From NCBI GenBank assembly GCA_002900995.3, contig CM035306.1, positions 2,762,100 to 2,826,099 of the forward strand: 64,000 nt of DNA. Direction: 5' to 3'. The stretch's first letter is position 1. The number at the start of each line of letters is the position of its first letter. Source of the DNA: Ganoderma boninense (Eukaryota; Basidiomycota; Agaricomycetes; Polyporales; Polyporaceae). This document shows positions 46,456 to 58,300 of this stretch, piece after piece. The notes below the pieces were generated by a model, which did no database searches, was not told the DNA's origin, and saw only the letters and a program-made list of their open reading frames with translations. The position numbers and the translations under genes are program-made.

Positions 46456-48083
46456 ATGTCTTCTGCCTCTGGTTCTGACGCCTCTGGAGAGGATCCACAA
46501 CTTTACCTCGACTACTACCAGGCCAAGTGAGTACCCCCTTCTTTCTTTCGGGTGGTAAATCTTCGCCGCTAACTAATTGAACAACTTTTTTGTCGAATTG
46601 CAGCCAATTGAGTATCTACATTGCATCGGCAGGCTTTGGTTCGTCCTCCCATAAAGATGCTCATGATGTCTTCTGATGCTTCCTTTGTAGCTTTTTTATT
46701 CTTTGAGTATTCGATAACCCTCGACCGCGAGCTCTGCTACCTTCGAGATCACAAACGAACATGGGCGAAAATGATCTTCGTCCTCAACCGATATATGAGC
46801 CTAGTCAAGGCCTTCGCCACTCTTTTGTCTGCCGTCTTGCCGGTGTCTACTTTTGTGAGTACGCCCTCTCCATTCAAGCGTGCTGTGTTCGCTAATAGAA
46901 TTCAGAGGTACTTACTTGAGACATACTTCAGACATCCACTAACGCTGTTGTTGTCCTAGCTGTGTATTTTTAGGACGTACAATAGACGTGCTGCAGATTT
47001 CACTCTTTGCGGTCTGGGCAGGTGAGTCACGAATCCCGGCTCTTTCAATAAATCTGACGGGTAGCGTAGTGTTCTCTTCTCTGAGGGTTTACGCCCTGAG
47101 CAACAACGTTAGGGTGATTGTAGGTCTCGTTGGGTTGCTGTCATCCGCTCCTGTTATAACATTTACTGTAAGTGTCTTATTCTACGGCATGACTGTTGAT
47201 GTTGATGAATGATTCAGTACGTGGCATTTACCACGTACTACGAGATCGACATAGTTCCATATGCGCCTTATCCCGGGATCTGCACCATGTACTACAGCAT
47301 AGCCATGAGTGTATTCCAAGAGTGAGCGAGCACAGCGATTCAAAGTCTGAAAATCCTTGCTGACAATACGTGGCCCCTCAGGCGTAAGTGGGTGCACACT
47401 GCAGCCCATAGCTGGAGTATTTGACAGTATTCATTTCAGTCGGCCTCTTGACGCATATCCCACTCGTGCTCGCGGAAGCCCTCGTTGTTGCGGTGACATT
47501 CATGAGAATTTGGAATGTCGCCCTCGGACGAAACGAATCCCCAATAGTCCAAGTCCCTCGCTTGATTCTCAAGGAAGGAGTCCTGTACTTCCTGTTAGTG
47601 TTATCTGCCACTTGGTTTGCCCATAACGCTGATATCGCCCGTAGTGCCATGTTATTGGTCAACAGCACGCAGATCATCTCAGACTTTCTCTTCGACCCCC
47701 ATTTCGCCGCGGCCTGTAATGTCTTCATCCTGTGAGTAGTCTCCGCGAACGGTGCTCCAAGGTCCTGCTGGTCTCACCCCGCTCTCAGTCTAGTACCTAT
47801 TCTTGTATCACGATTCTACTTGAATCTGCACGACGTTCGCAAGGCCGAAGACCAGCGGAAAGCCGAGGAAATGGCCTCCAACTTAGAGAAGACCAAAGCA
47901 TTGCGGATGAGCAAGGTGCGCCATCCCTTGAACTAGAATAGACCCGGAAGTTAATATACCGTCCCGACGCAGCCGCTTCCACCAGTCCCTGGCCACGAGT
48001 TTGAAGAATCGAAGATTTGCTACCTCAACGAGGTCTTCCAGTACAACAGCCAGGTGCTGGGCAGGGGCGCTGCTCGTGCTTAG
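46456..48083 (+). CDS. DUF6533 multi-pass membrane protein, paralogue 2, with two 2-nt exons
   Basis: Eleven exons: 46456-46526, 46604-46638, 46691-46854, 46906-46907, 46960-47021, 47070-47167, 47218-47321, 47382-47383, 47440-47731, 47789-47915, 47973-48083; 355 aa, phases closing throughout. The DUF6533 region reads FLFFEYSITLDRELCYLRDHKRTW and FVLNRYMSL; seven hydrophobic helices and a charged C-terminal tail (LPPVPGHEFEESK) follow. Exons of 164, 62 and 98 nt are the same lengths as in paralogue 1, so the genes are tandem duplicates. Exons 4 (AG) and 8 (GC) are two bases long and needed for the frame; exon 8 sits between strong sites, CTCAG|GC|GTAAGT. Function unknown. Confidence 0.9.
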
Positions 48084-48400
48084 ACCGCGAGTCGGTAGCC
48101 ACCAACGTAACTAGAGACAGCTGGGATCTGCTTTTAACCATCATACCGGCCTGCTTCGTTGGCTTCATCTGTGGTTCGCTTCGTGTTCTCACTTTGTCCT
48201 CCGTCTTTCTTGAGTTTCTACGCTACCCTGGATCGGTAATCGAGAGCCTGGTTGTATTGTTATTTGGGAAGTTTGAAACATGTAAAATATAGTAATGTAC
48301 AGCTTGCGATGCGACTATTATTGTGACCGTCGTACAACCCACCAGCCACGCTTAACTTGCAATAAAGCCTGCTTGAAACCTTATTCCATGGCGGCAGATG
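48084..48400. other. Convergent 3' region
   Basis: Untranslated sequence between the second DUF6533 gene and the MYND-finger gene. It includes AATGTAC and AATAAAG words that may relate to polyadenylation. Confidence 0.5.
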
Positions 48401-49276
48401 TCAGATCCAATTTTCAAAGTTGACCGAGTAGATTTGGCCGCAAGTGACTTTATGTCGTGGCCAATCCTTCTTCTGACATTCAGCGCTGGAGAGGACGCAA
48501 TGTTAGCGGCGGGTCAACTCGATCAGTGAAGTTATCCACATACCCGCAATATCTGGATGAACGCTCGTGTTCAGCATCGGCTCTCGCTTTGAACAGAAGA
48601 CTTGGAGAAGACTTAGCGTACCTAGTCAGCTTGCATTTGCTGCATTTCTTCATATCCGCCGTATCAGCAGCCGTCACGTCACGCTCGCAGCACGCACAGC
48701 TTCCCGCGAGAGGATAAACCAGGCCGGATGGCTTCGGCGGCGGGAAGTCGGGCATGGGCCCAAGGTGGCCCTGGTTCACGCTATCCATCAAGTTGTGGTG
48801 CTCAGTGAGGCCCGCTTGGACGTGGGGTTTGTCCATGTCGCAGACGTAGTGGATGTAGACGATGACCCGTGGCGGATCGAGATGGTGCCAGAACATCGTC
48901 TGGACGTGCGTCTCCCGCGAAGGCTTGCCTGCAGCGAGCGTTTGCGAATGAATGATGTCATTCCTCCTGAAGGCTCTTGGCTGAGGAGAGCAGGGACGCA
49001 CCGCAGAATTCGCAAGTCCAGTTCTTGGAGTGTTTAACGTCGCGTCCTACATACCGCAGGGCCGTCTGTATGCGCTCCGGGTCGCGGTCCTTGGGAAGGT
49101 GGAAGCGGACCATAACACGCTCGTCCCTTTATGCGAGCTGTCAGGTAGAGAATACAGTTCATGAGGGAGTACTCCTCCCGCGAAGAGATTACATACCAGC
49201 CGTAACCGATGAGCTCGACGTTTAGCTTGTCGGTACGTTCCCAATCTTTGAGAGGGGGATTTGGCCGACCAGACAT
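48401..49276 (-). CDS. MYND zinc-finger protein
   Basis: Exons 49197-49276, 49002-49126, 48622-48928, 48544-48552 and 48401-48485 give 201 aa. Small fungal MYND proteins of this kind carry an upstream conserved block, here KNWTCEFCGKPSRETHVQ, joined across intron 2, and WHHLDPPRVIVYIHYVC. The C-terminal MYND finger has CACCERD, CSKCK, YCGAECQKKDWPRHKVTC, so all zinc ligands are present. MYND fingers bind proline-rich peptides; partners are unknown. Exon 4 is only 9 nt and supplies the Tyr-Cys of the finger between introns of 69 and 58 nt. Leaving it out would delete a zinc-binding cysteine. Confidence 0.9.
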
Positions 49277-50528
49277 GGCGGAAGTTTGAGAGTCAATGGA
49301 GTGGTTGTCTTTGACTGCTACGTTCGGAAGGACCTAATTAAAGGGGGGCAGTGGACCTTAGAGGACAAGGACGGGATGACAATGGCAATGCCGCCTCCAC
49401 TGCAGCCACAGCAGCCACCCACTCTGCAAAGCGCTGGAGATTGGTGTCGTGGGGTGCTATACTACGTGTGGCACGACCGACCCCCTCACTTTCGACATAC
49501 AGTTGGCAAGACAGGCTTAGGTTGTGATGAGGACCTTGCCATACAACAGTTGGAAGATGGGAACAATCGGTGGACGTGCGAGAAGACACATGGCATGCTG
49601 CGGTGTGAAGACTATAGCCACTGTACTTACAGGCATGGGCAGTCGGGGCGTGTGTCAACCTGCGAAAACGAATCGTAGACAATGATAGCCTCAAGTTCTG
49701 ACCACCATTTTCACAACCATTGCTCACCACAGAACCCCAAGAGACCCGTTCGACTCGCGGCTTTCGAGTATGAAGGAGAAACTGCGCGATAGTCAATCGC
49801 ACAAACCGTCGTTGTATCAACACACCATCCACATGTATCGCGCAGGAGGCGGCATTCAGGCTATGGGTAATAAGTCAGGTTATACAATATCGACGGACAC
49901 GACGACGACCATGGCGATGGGATATAGAAATAATAGGCAGGAGAAACGAGACGAGACACGCTAAGGGAGTGACAGACGCGAGAGTCGGAAGACAGACAAG
50001 ACATTATTTCCAGAGCAGGAGCGGCCAGCTCGAGATACGTACACCGCCCGCCTGTGTGAGGCAAGCGTGCGCATCTATGACGCCGCTTTTACGCAATCAT
50101 CGAGACATGAAGAACGAGGGAAAAACAGAAGCTTGAAATCTGAGTCCAGTCGAGGAGGGCAGGAGGAACGGGGAGGGTACGGGGATGGGAAGTGTGGGGA
50201 CTAAGCGATGGGTGGACTCGGACAAAACACAAGCAGTAGCAGCAGCAGGCAGCAACAGCACTACAGTACAGTATACACCAAATAGTACGAGCTCGAGGGC
50301 GTAGTAGGTCGCGAAAGCAGGAAAACATCGACATAATTGCACGTGTCCCCCTCGCACCGCGCAATCTGTTCATGCACGGCAGCGGGGCACGACCGGGATT
50401 TGTGAAGAGGGCGAGGGGACAGCCGTGACATTTGCTGCAGAAGCATCATGTTCATGTGTATGCGGAGCCAACCCGCTTTCACCCCCTTCAAGACAGCGTC
50501 ACGCGTTGGGTTACGGTGCACGACTCCT
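49277..50528. other. Intergenic 1.25 kb, no gene recognised
   Basis: It carries the promoter of the MYND gene and the 3' region of the zinc-cluster gene. An open frame at 49286-49678 (+) has no ATG at its start and no known domain. A GCAGCA-type short repeat lies at about 50230-50260. Confidence 0.5.
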
Positions 50529-52100
50529 TCAGCGGCCTGCAGCCGCATCGGCGTTCACTTGGTCCTGCAGCTCCTTGACGGCCGTCTGGACCATACCGAG
50601 GATGCCAGAGATAACCTGGAGCTTCTCCTGGTAATACTGGTGCCGCGTTTGAGGGACGGGTGCGGTGTTAGTCGGCGCGCGCGCTGCCCGCGAGGCCGAC
50701 GCCGCGAGCGCCGCCAAGCCCAAGTTCTGGGCTGCGCTGCTCGAAGATGCGACTGCATTCCCGTTCTGCATGGGGGGTTTCTTCGGCGCTGGGGGACGCT
50801 GAACGGGAGCAGAAGCGGACGCAGAAGTACCCACGGCAGAGGAAGCAGCCGCGGCGGCGGGGCGCTGGGGGCGTGCAGGACGCTTCGCGGCGGACTCGTT
50901 GCGCTTGGTGTCGTCCTCCACGGCCGTGCGCTTACGCTTGGGTGCGCGCGCGCTTGCGCTCTCTCCGTGCGCATCCGCGTGTGCGTCTGACAAAGCGGGG
51001 TAGACGTTCGAGATCGGTTGTGTAGGACAAAGGACGCCCACTACTCACCTCCTGGGCCTTTACCCTTCGTCGACGTCGACTTGGTCTCGCGCGAGGGGCG
51101 GGTGGGCGGCGTGAGAACCTTCGAGCAGCGGTGCCGCTTCATGAAACAAGAGTCACAGCGCTGACGGCTGCTGTTGACAACGCAGGTAGGATTGTTGCGC
51201 ATGATGCAGTTGGTGCAACGGTCGTCGCCAGTGAAAGTGTGGTCCTTTAGAACAAAGACAACGTCAGAACGTGGTGTTGAGGCGGTGAGATGTGAAAACA
51301 TACCACTCCATTTGCGGCTGCGGCGGAAGCAGAAGCAGCGGCGGACGCAGACTTCTTCTGGTCCGTCTTCTGCTGAGGGGGCGCACTGACAGTGCTTCGG
51401 GGTTCCGGACTGGAGACTGGTTGGAGAAACAAGGTGTGAGGCGCGCGTGGTGATGGGAAAGAGGGGGAGACTGACCGGTCGTGTTACCCGCAGTACCTGT
51501 TGTTTGGCGTGGAGAAGAAGGTGAGGGAGTTGGGAGGCGAGCATCAAGGTGTCGCTGCGCACCGGCGGGACTGGTGGTAGGCCCCAAGCTGGGGCTCTTT
51601 GGATGCTCGGAACCGATGGCGTCCTCGTCAGAGTCCCTTCCGTCGTCGGGGGAGGGCTCGCCAATGCCGTCTCTATCGTCGGGGTCGCTGATGTTAATAT
51701 CGTCAAGGGCGAGGTCCGCGCGGCGGGGGTAGAGGTAGTGAGAGAGGGATTCGGACTGGTTGGGGCCCTTCAAGTAGGCGTCTATTTGCTTGAGGGGCGG
51801 GGGGAGCGCGGCCTTGTCGGAGGGGGAGAGACGGTCCAACGCGCGGTTCTAGAGAAGGCGCGAGGAGTGAGGAAGAGGGAGAGGAGGAGGAAAAGTGAAA
51901 ACGCACGGCGAGCGAGAGGATGGCGGGGTCTTCCTTCGCGCGGGACTCTGGGGGCAGCTGGAACACGCGGGCGATCTCCTGGCGGATGTGGCGAAGAAGG
52001 GCTTCGAAAGAGGGCGCGACGTCCGCGTCGCGGGCGTGCGTAGGCCCGGCGGGGTGCCTGGGAGGGGCAGCGGGAGGCTGGGGGGTGCGTTGGGCATGGC
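50529..52100 (-). CDS. Zinc-cluster (Zn2Cys6-like) DNA-binding-type protein, 5' end unresolved
   Basis: Supported exons are 50529-50986, 51049-51244, 51304-51416, 51476-51848 and one beginning at 51907 that runs to about 52090; phases close between them. The upstream boundary and start codon are not settled: the ATG at 52096 is out of frame with the rest, so a further 5' exon ending before a CAG at about 52098 is likely. The protein begins with a conserved helical block (SFEALLRHIRQEIARVFQLPPESRAKEDPA, ALDRLSPSDKAALPPPLKQI), then a Ser/Pro linker. A cysteine cluster follows, spaced C-x2-C-x7-C-x8-C-x2-C-x6-C and followed by basic KRHRCSK. A basic KRKR nuclear signal, Ala-rich linkers and a C-terminal helix (KLQVISGILGMVQTAVKEL) follow. 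A transcription-factor role is inferred. Confidence 0.75.
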
Positions 52101-52400
52101 TGCGAGACGAGGCGGGTGGAGGGTGGGAGACAGGTGGGAGAGGGAGAGACGCGTCCGGCGCCAGTCAGAGGCCGCTGCTGTCCTGGGCGCACGCCGAGCG
52201 TGACCCGCCCTGGGGCAGCGTGACCGGGCTGGCACGTGGGGCGTGACGGCCGCGGTAACGAGGGAACTGAGCGTGACGTCACTGAGCGGAAGTTGCTGGC
52301 CCGGCCGAAGAGCTTCTGTCGGCAAGAGCGTGCTCTCAATCTCATGCGAGCCTATATGCGAGTGCATACATAAAGCTCGCCCGCCCTCCGCCACGCCGCC
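52101..52400. promoter_or_regulatory. Divergent promoter region zinc-cluster gene / sphingoid-base kinase
   Basis: GC-rich region with a TATATGCG at about 52349 before the plus-strand start. It may also contain the missing first exon of the minus-strand gene. Confidence 0.4.
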
Positions 52401-54673
52401 ATGCCCACTCCCCGCCCTCTCCCGCCCGAACACTCCGCCACAGGGGCCCCCGCGTCCGCCATGCCCTCCCCGTCCCTCGCCCTCGGCCAGGGCCCAAACG
52501 CCTCCCGCTTCACCATCACGGACAACGAACTCGTCGTAGACCGTCCCGCAGACAGTGAGTATATGCGCCCCGAACCCTCCATTCCGAACTCGTCCTCAAC
52601 GTTCGCCAGAGAAATGGCCCGTCGTCCGCACTCTCCTCCGAAATGTGCTCTGGGCCGGGGTCGATGACGGCAACCAACTCCATGTCTCTCTCCTCGCCAA
52701 GAAGAAACCTACGTCTCCTATGGCCCTCCTCCACGTCGCGGGCACCGTTCCAGACACAGACATTGCGACCGCGACCGCGTTCACGGACTCCGTTATGCAG
52801 TCGGCATACTATGGTAATCCTCTTCTCGTCATCCACATCCCTCCTAGTTCTCATTCCACAAGGCTTGACGCCGCGCAGACGACTCAAACTCATCATCAAT
52901 CCCAAGAGCGGCCCGGTAAGTTTTAAAGCCGGTTTCTAGTCGACACCATCTAAATCACAGTTCAGGGGAAAAGTGCGCAAATATTCCGCAAGAAGATAGA
53001 GCCTATTTTCCGCGCCGCCCGCTGCCCTGTCGATGTCACTTGTACGCATCCTACCTTCGTCATTGCCCTACTACATTTAATACAGCTTCCTCTTACAGTC
53101 ACCGAACGCGGAGGGCACGCTCAAGACATCGCACAGACTCTTCCCCTCGATCAGTATGATGCAATCGTCGTGTTGTCCGGAGATGGTATTGTCTACGAGC
53201 TCTTGAATGGCTTTGCGGCCCATACAGATCCTTCAAGAGCATTTCGCATGCCTGTAGCACCAGTTCCCATGGGGTCGGGCAATGGGTCGTCACTCAACTT
53301 GCTTGGGAAAGCGGTAGGGTCATCTACATCCCTTGGTGTTTTGTCTGACTTGATAGTAACACACGGTTGACATCGAAGGATGCGAAGGACATGGCTATGG
53401 CTGCGTTAAACGCAATCAAGGGTACATTTCCACTGTTCTACCCATGTTTGACATGGCTCACGGTCCCTTGCATGTAGGTCGCCCAATGAACGTTGACGTG
53501 ATGTCTGTTCTACAGAATGGGCAGAGGACATTTTCATTCATGACATCGTGCCTCGGCCTAATGGCAAGTCTTGATTTGGGCACTGAGCACTTGCGTTTCA
53601 TGGGCTCTCAGTACGTTCTCGTCTATTTCTACCGTGAAACCCTTCTGAAGCGATCGATGCAGGCGGTTCGTTGTCGGATTCCTTCGAGAAGGCAGGAAGC
53701 TCATTTCTTCACGTCGACCGTTTTGAATTTACCCACTCTACTTCCTCAGTCATTAGACATCGGCCATATTCCTACCGGATCTCCATCAAGGTCGCAGAAA
53801 CAGACAAGGACAAGATGATGCAAAACAGGGAAGCACTCCGTGCCCAAGCACAGGCTATCCACGGAAGCCCTATCTCAACCGAATCCTCATCTACGCTACC
53901 GGAGACCGGCGTCCCAGAGCTCAAGCACATCGGTCCCGATGCGGACAAGGACGGATGGATTACGTTCGACAAGTCTTTCAACTACTTTTATGCAGGCAAG
54001 GGTCCCTTCGTCTCTGTAGACCTGATGCAATTCCCTGTGTCGCATCCGGACGACGGCTTTATCGACGTTGTCATTGCTGAACGGGTAAGTACTCTAACCT
54101 GCTCGTGATGTCATCGCAATGTATAATATTCACTCGTACTTGGACCTACAACGACTAACGCTGACGTATCTATATTTGATCCCGCATGTACCCCAACAAT
54201 CTCATCTGCTCCGTCGCGTACCGTCGATTGTTCTAAATGTGGCCTCAACCCACCAAATTCCTTGCACCTCCCAAATCCGGCACCTGGAATTGAAATTGGT
54301 GCACCGCGCACGACAGACGACGCGTCTAGCCCTGCTGAAGGCCATCAATGGGGCAGGCCGTGGGACGCAATATTGGACACCTGTGGTGGGTTGTTGAAAT
54401 ACCTCCAACTGTTCCTAGCATCCCGCTCACCGCCGATCCCACATACGTTCTGACTTGATGCCTGATTGTTGCATATGTTACCCGCAGCAACACTATTTCA
54501 AGGCGTACGCATACCGGGTCGAGCCCATCTCGCCCGACGGCTACCTTTCCATCGACGGCGAGGAGTACCCCCATGAGCCATTCGAGGTGGAGGTCCACCA
54601 GGGCCTTGGGACATTCTTGAGCATGTACGGGCACTACAAGAACGAGTTCCACCGCCCGCCGGAGCACAAGTGA
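52401..54673 (+). CDS. Sphingoid long-chain-base kinase (DAGK catalytic domain)
   Basis: Eleven exons (52401-52554, 52610-52813, 52848-52915, 52966-53041, 53099-53313, 53379-53421, 53478-53610, 53663-53691, 53750-54084, 54317-54385, 54488-54673) close to 503 aa. The enzyme phosphorylates sphingoid bases. An N-terminal regulatory part is followed by the catalytic core: KLIINPKSGPGKSAQIF, the nucleotide-binding SGDGIVYELLNG, and PMGSGNGSSLNLL. The C-terminal domain has YFYAGKGPFVSVDLMQF and DGYLSIDGEEYPHEPFEVEVHQGL. The end of exon 8 is uncertain: GC donor GAAG|GCAGGA (53692) or a GT further on (about 53711) that adds seven residues. Intron 9 is long (232 nt). Confidence 0.92.
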
Positions 54674-55324
54674 ATATCCGGAATCAAATAGGGAGGATTT
54701 GTCGATTTTTATCTGGTTGCTGGAGGTGGTTGTTGTTTGTCGCCTTCAACGACGCATCGTAGAATGTATGCTGGACACCCGGATGACTCGGTTTGCTGTC
54801 TCTTTGGTAGTAGCACTCTTCTATTAGCGAATGTATTCATGTATATACCCTTTGTGCCTCGAAGATTTGAAGACCTATAATACTGTACTATTTACATTAC
54901 ATTTATTTCGTCGAATATTTCGAAGCATTTCCTCGCGGAGTCTATTTGAATAGAATGTTTGTAGTTGTCTCATGCATTCTCGACGCCCGGCTACGTAGCC
55001 CCCTCCAAGACGAAGCTAGCAACCTGTAAAGAGCGACGAGACACGCTAATGGGAATGCGAAGAGGGAAAGCGACAATGCGTACTGTGTGCTTGCCACCGC
55101 GAGATGCGACATTATGCAAGATATCCTAATCTATGGCACAGGTATAGTAGAGAATGTGTGGAGCGACTATGTCGGGGATGATCGCGTGCGAGTACAGAAA
55201 GTCCGATCGAGTATCTAACCAACTCCAGAGTCCATGCGTACGTGAGATGCCCGTGTAAGATAGATAGTGAAACTGTCCATGTGTTGTGCGAATGCCAAGT
55301 CCGAATTCTCTTCGCATGTCGTGA
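54674..55324. other. Convergent 3' region
   Basis: AT-rich untranslated DNA between the kinase and the glucan synthase. No gene was seen. Confidence 0.6.
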
Positions 55325-58300
55325 TCATGGGCGCGCTGGCAGAAGAAAACGCATGCGTTAGCATCTTCTGTCGCAGGCACGGAAGAACGAAGTGCTTACC
55401 AAGTTGCTCCTTGCGGTAGAACCAGAAGTAACCGATGACGATCACGAGCTGACACACGAGGGCGACCCAGAACGGCGCGGACGCTAGGGGGCTACCAGTC
55501 AGGCCGTCCTCGAAGTCCCACTGTGCCGCATCTGGGAAGACGCTTCCTGGCCCTATCCGATTCGGTGCCGTTGCGCGCGCGACCATGACACATATCGAGC
55601 CAATGACTTGCGCGAAGGCGAGCGTGGCGCATACGTGCAGCCGAGAGAGAGTTTGGAGAAGGATGAGACCGAGGCCGACGCCCTGGATCGCGTCGAGCAC
55701 ACCCAGCCAGAGCCAGAGCGAGACGCCGAGATAGGGTCCTGCGTGTCCGGCCCACGGGATGTAGAGTGCGAGCGAGGACGTGCCCCAGAGCATCTGGCAC
55801 CACCTTGGTGCGCCGAGACCGACGGCGAATACGGGGAGAAGCCACGTGTGCGTCTTGCTCAGCCAGGTGAGGATGCCCATCATGATAGCCCAGCAGACGA
55901 TGAAGAAGGCAACGACGAGAAGAGCGATCTGCCACTTGGGAATATCGACATTCCAGAGGAAGCCCCAGTTACGGCCGTAGGGCTGGGAAAGAGCGTTGTC
56001 AGGACATGCTAAGCTCTAGGTCGGTGATCAAACTCACCCCACTCAGCCAGTAGTCGCGAAGGATTTCGGAACCGAGGAACCAGAGGACGATCTTCCGGCG
56101 GAACAGCGTCTTGAGGAAGTTCGGCACCTTGGGCGGCGTTTGGCGGTAGTAGTCTGTGGACAGAGGTCAGCGAGGTACTCTTCGGTTTCATGCACGGCGT
56201 CAGCTTACCAGGCAGACCGTAGAGCATAAGGTACGCGAAGATAAAGCTGATGACCGACAGGGGCCAGACGATCAGGACGATCCACCAAGGCGCTTGGTTG
56301 TCCGTCCCGACATTGTCAAGCATGTAACCCCAGTACCACAGCGCAGCAACCCAGATCTGCTGGGAGCCCTGGACGAGGCACGCACGCAACATCCAGACTT
56401 CTGTCGCGGCTCCGGCTTCTTCACCAAAGTTGAGACCGAAGAAGCAGAACGCCGCCGCGGACGCAACGGCGTACGACCAGGTCGCGGCACTCGACAGCGC
56501 TTCGTGCGCAGCGCTGAGCTTGGAGGCGACAGACGGCAGGCCAATGAGGAAGAACGCAAGACCGAAGAAGACCCACGGCGCCGAAAGAACGTATACCGAG
56601 GGTTTCATGCGGAAGAGAGTGTACCACACAATGGAGGACGCCAAGAAAACGCCGCCGAGGACATAGAGCTGGAGATTCGTCTGCGAGTTCGAGCCGGACA
56701 GGAGGGTGATCTGGAAGCTCGTGGCCGCCAACATCTGTCCGAGTGCGATGATGATCGTGTACAATGGCCAACCGAACACCTCTCTTGCCAGCGCAATTTG
56801 GAGACCGGTCATGATTACGACGTCATTGCCATTCGGGAGAGGGCCGCTGTACTCGCCGTTGTTGATACCGCTGATTGCGAAGGATGCACCACTGGGGGAC
56901 GAGGGGCGCGAGGCGTCGTAGGTAGAAGGCATCGGTGTTCCCCAGATTGAGTCACGCTGCGACGAACGAATACTCGCGGCGCTTGAGAGCTTGTCCTTCT
57001 TCACCTTGTCGAAGAAGGCCTCCTCGCTCTTCATCAAGAACTTCTCAATCGACAACTCATGTTTCGAATTGTGCGCATCGAGCGACTGAAGCTTCTGTAC
57101 GAAGTCTGAAGCGACACCTCCATCTGAGTCCGTGAACTATGAGGTAAGCGTCAATAATTTAGTCCTTGGGGAGCGACAATGATCATCTGAACATACCGAA
57201 GCGATGGCCTTGTTGAGCGGCGAGTTCTGCTTCTCGTCGACGATAGACGCGATTGACTCCACGGAGGACACACGCGAGTGACTGCCGAAAGGCCGGGTCG
57301 GTGCTGCATCCAAGAACGGATCTGGCGCATTTCTCTGGTCGCGAGCGATGGTCTTGTTCGCGCGTTCCAAGAAGTTACCAAAGTCCTGTCGCACGTCCGC
57401 AGAGTTGGGCTGCGCAGAGAAGTAGTCGCCTTCGTTGTCCGAGATGTCGGTGCTGACCGAACCTCTCCGTCCATGAACGAGACGGGGCGCGATCAGGTGC
57501 GGGTCGCCACCAGGTGTCAGCGTCTCTTGGCTCCATTGTCCGGGCGATCCAGGCGTTCCGGGGTTGCTGCTGAAGCGCGGACTCTGGCTTTCGGCAATGC
57601 TCCGGCTGTCCCAGTCGGGCTGTGACGGGTAAGCCTGGTACTCGGGCTCCCAGCTAGACGGCTCTTGGGTGTGCATCGACGGGCTGAACTCTGCGTCTGA
57701 CGGCCTCCAAGCGTTCGATCCCGAGATGTTACGGCTGGTGTTGATACTACGCCGGTGGAAGTCCTCCATCCGCTGACGCCACTCGACGACCGGGAAACGT
57801 TGCACTGCCGAGCGCGCACGGAGCATCGCGCGTTCTTCCTCAGTCGATTTCAGGGCCATCTTGACCGTCTTCGTGAGCTGCGACATCATGTGTTCTGTCG
57901 ACGTCGACTCCACTGGGAACCACTACGCTTCGCATTCAGTAAACACCCCGCTAACCAAGCAACCGCAGCACGTACCCAACCCGGCATAAGACCGAGACCA
58001 CCGAGGCGGGAGCCGACACCAAGCGCACCCTTACGACCGAATTCCACAGCGACGAGACCGAAAGGCTCATCACGCGAAGGGATCAGCGCGAAGTCGGCAC
58101 CGCTGAACAGATACGGCGGCAAGGCTGTGAACTCCGGCTTTGAGAACACCCGGTCGGGATACATCTCCATCAGGCGGGCGAGCTTCTCCGCAGCAAACCG
58201 ACCATAAAGGTCGATAACGGGACCGACGGTGATAAGCTGTATAGACGGCCGCTTCTCGAGCCTATCGGACGTGTGCATGTTAGCCTTGATCCGCCATAGG

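Noticed and set aside
49286..49678. 130-codon plus-strand open frame upstream of the MYND gene
   Set aside because: It lacks an ATG at its start, shows no family likeness and lies in the MYND promoter.
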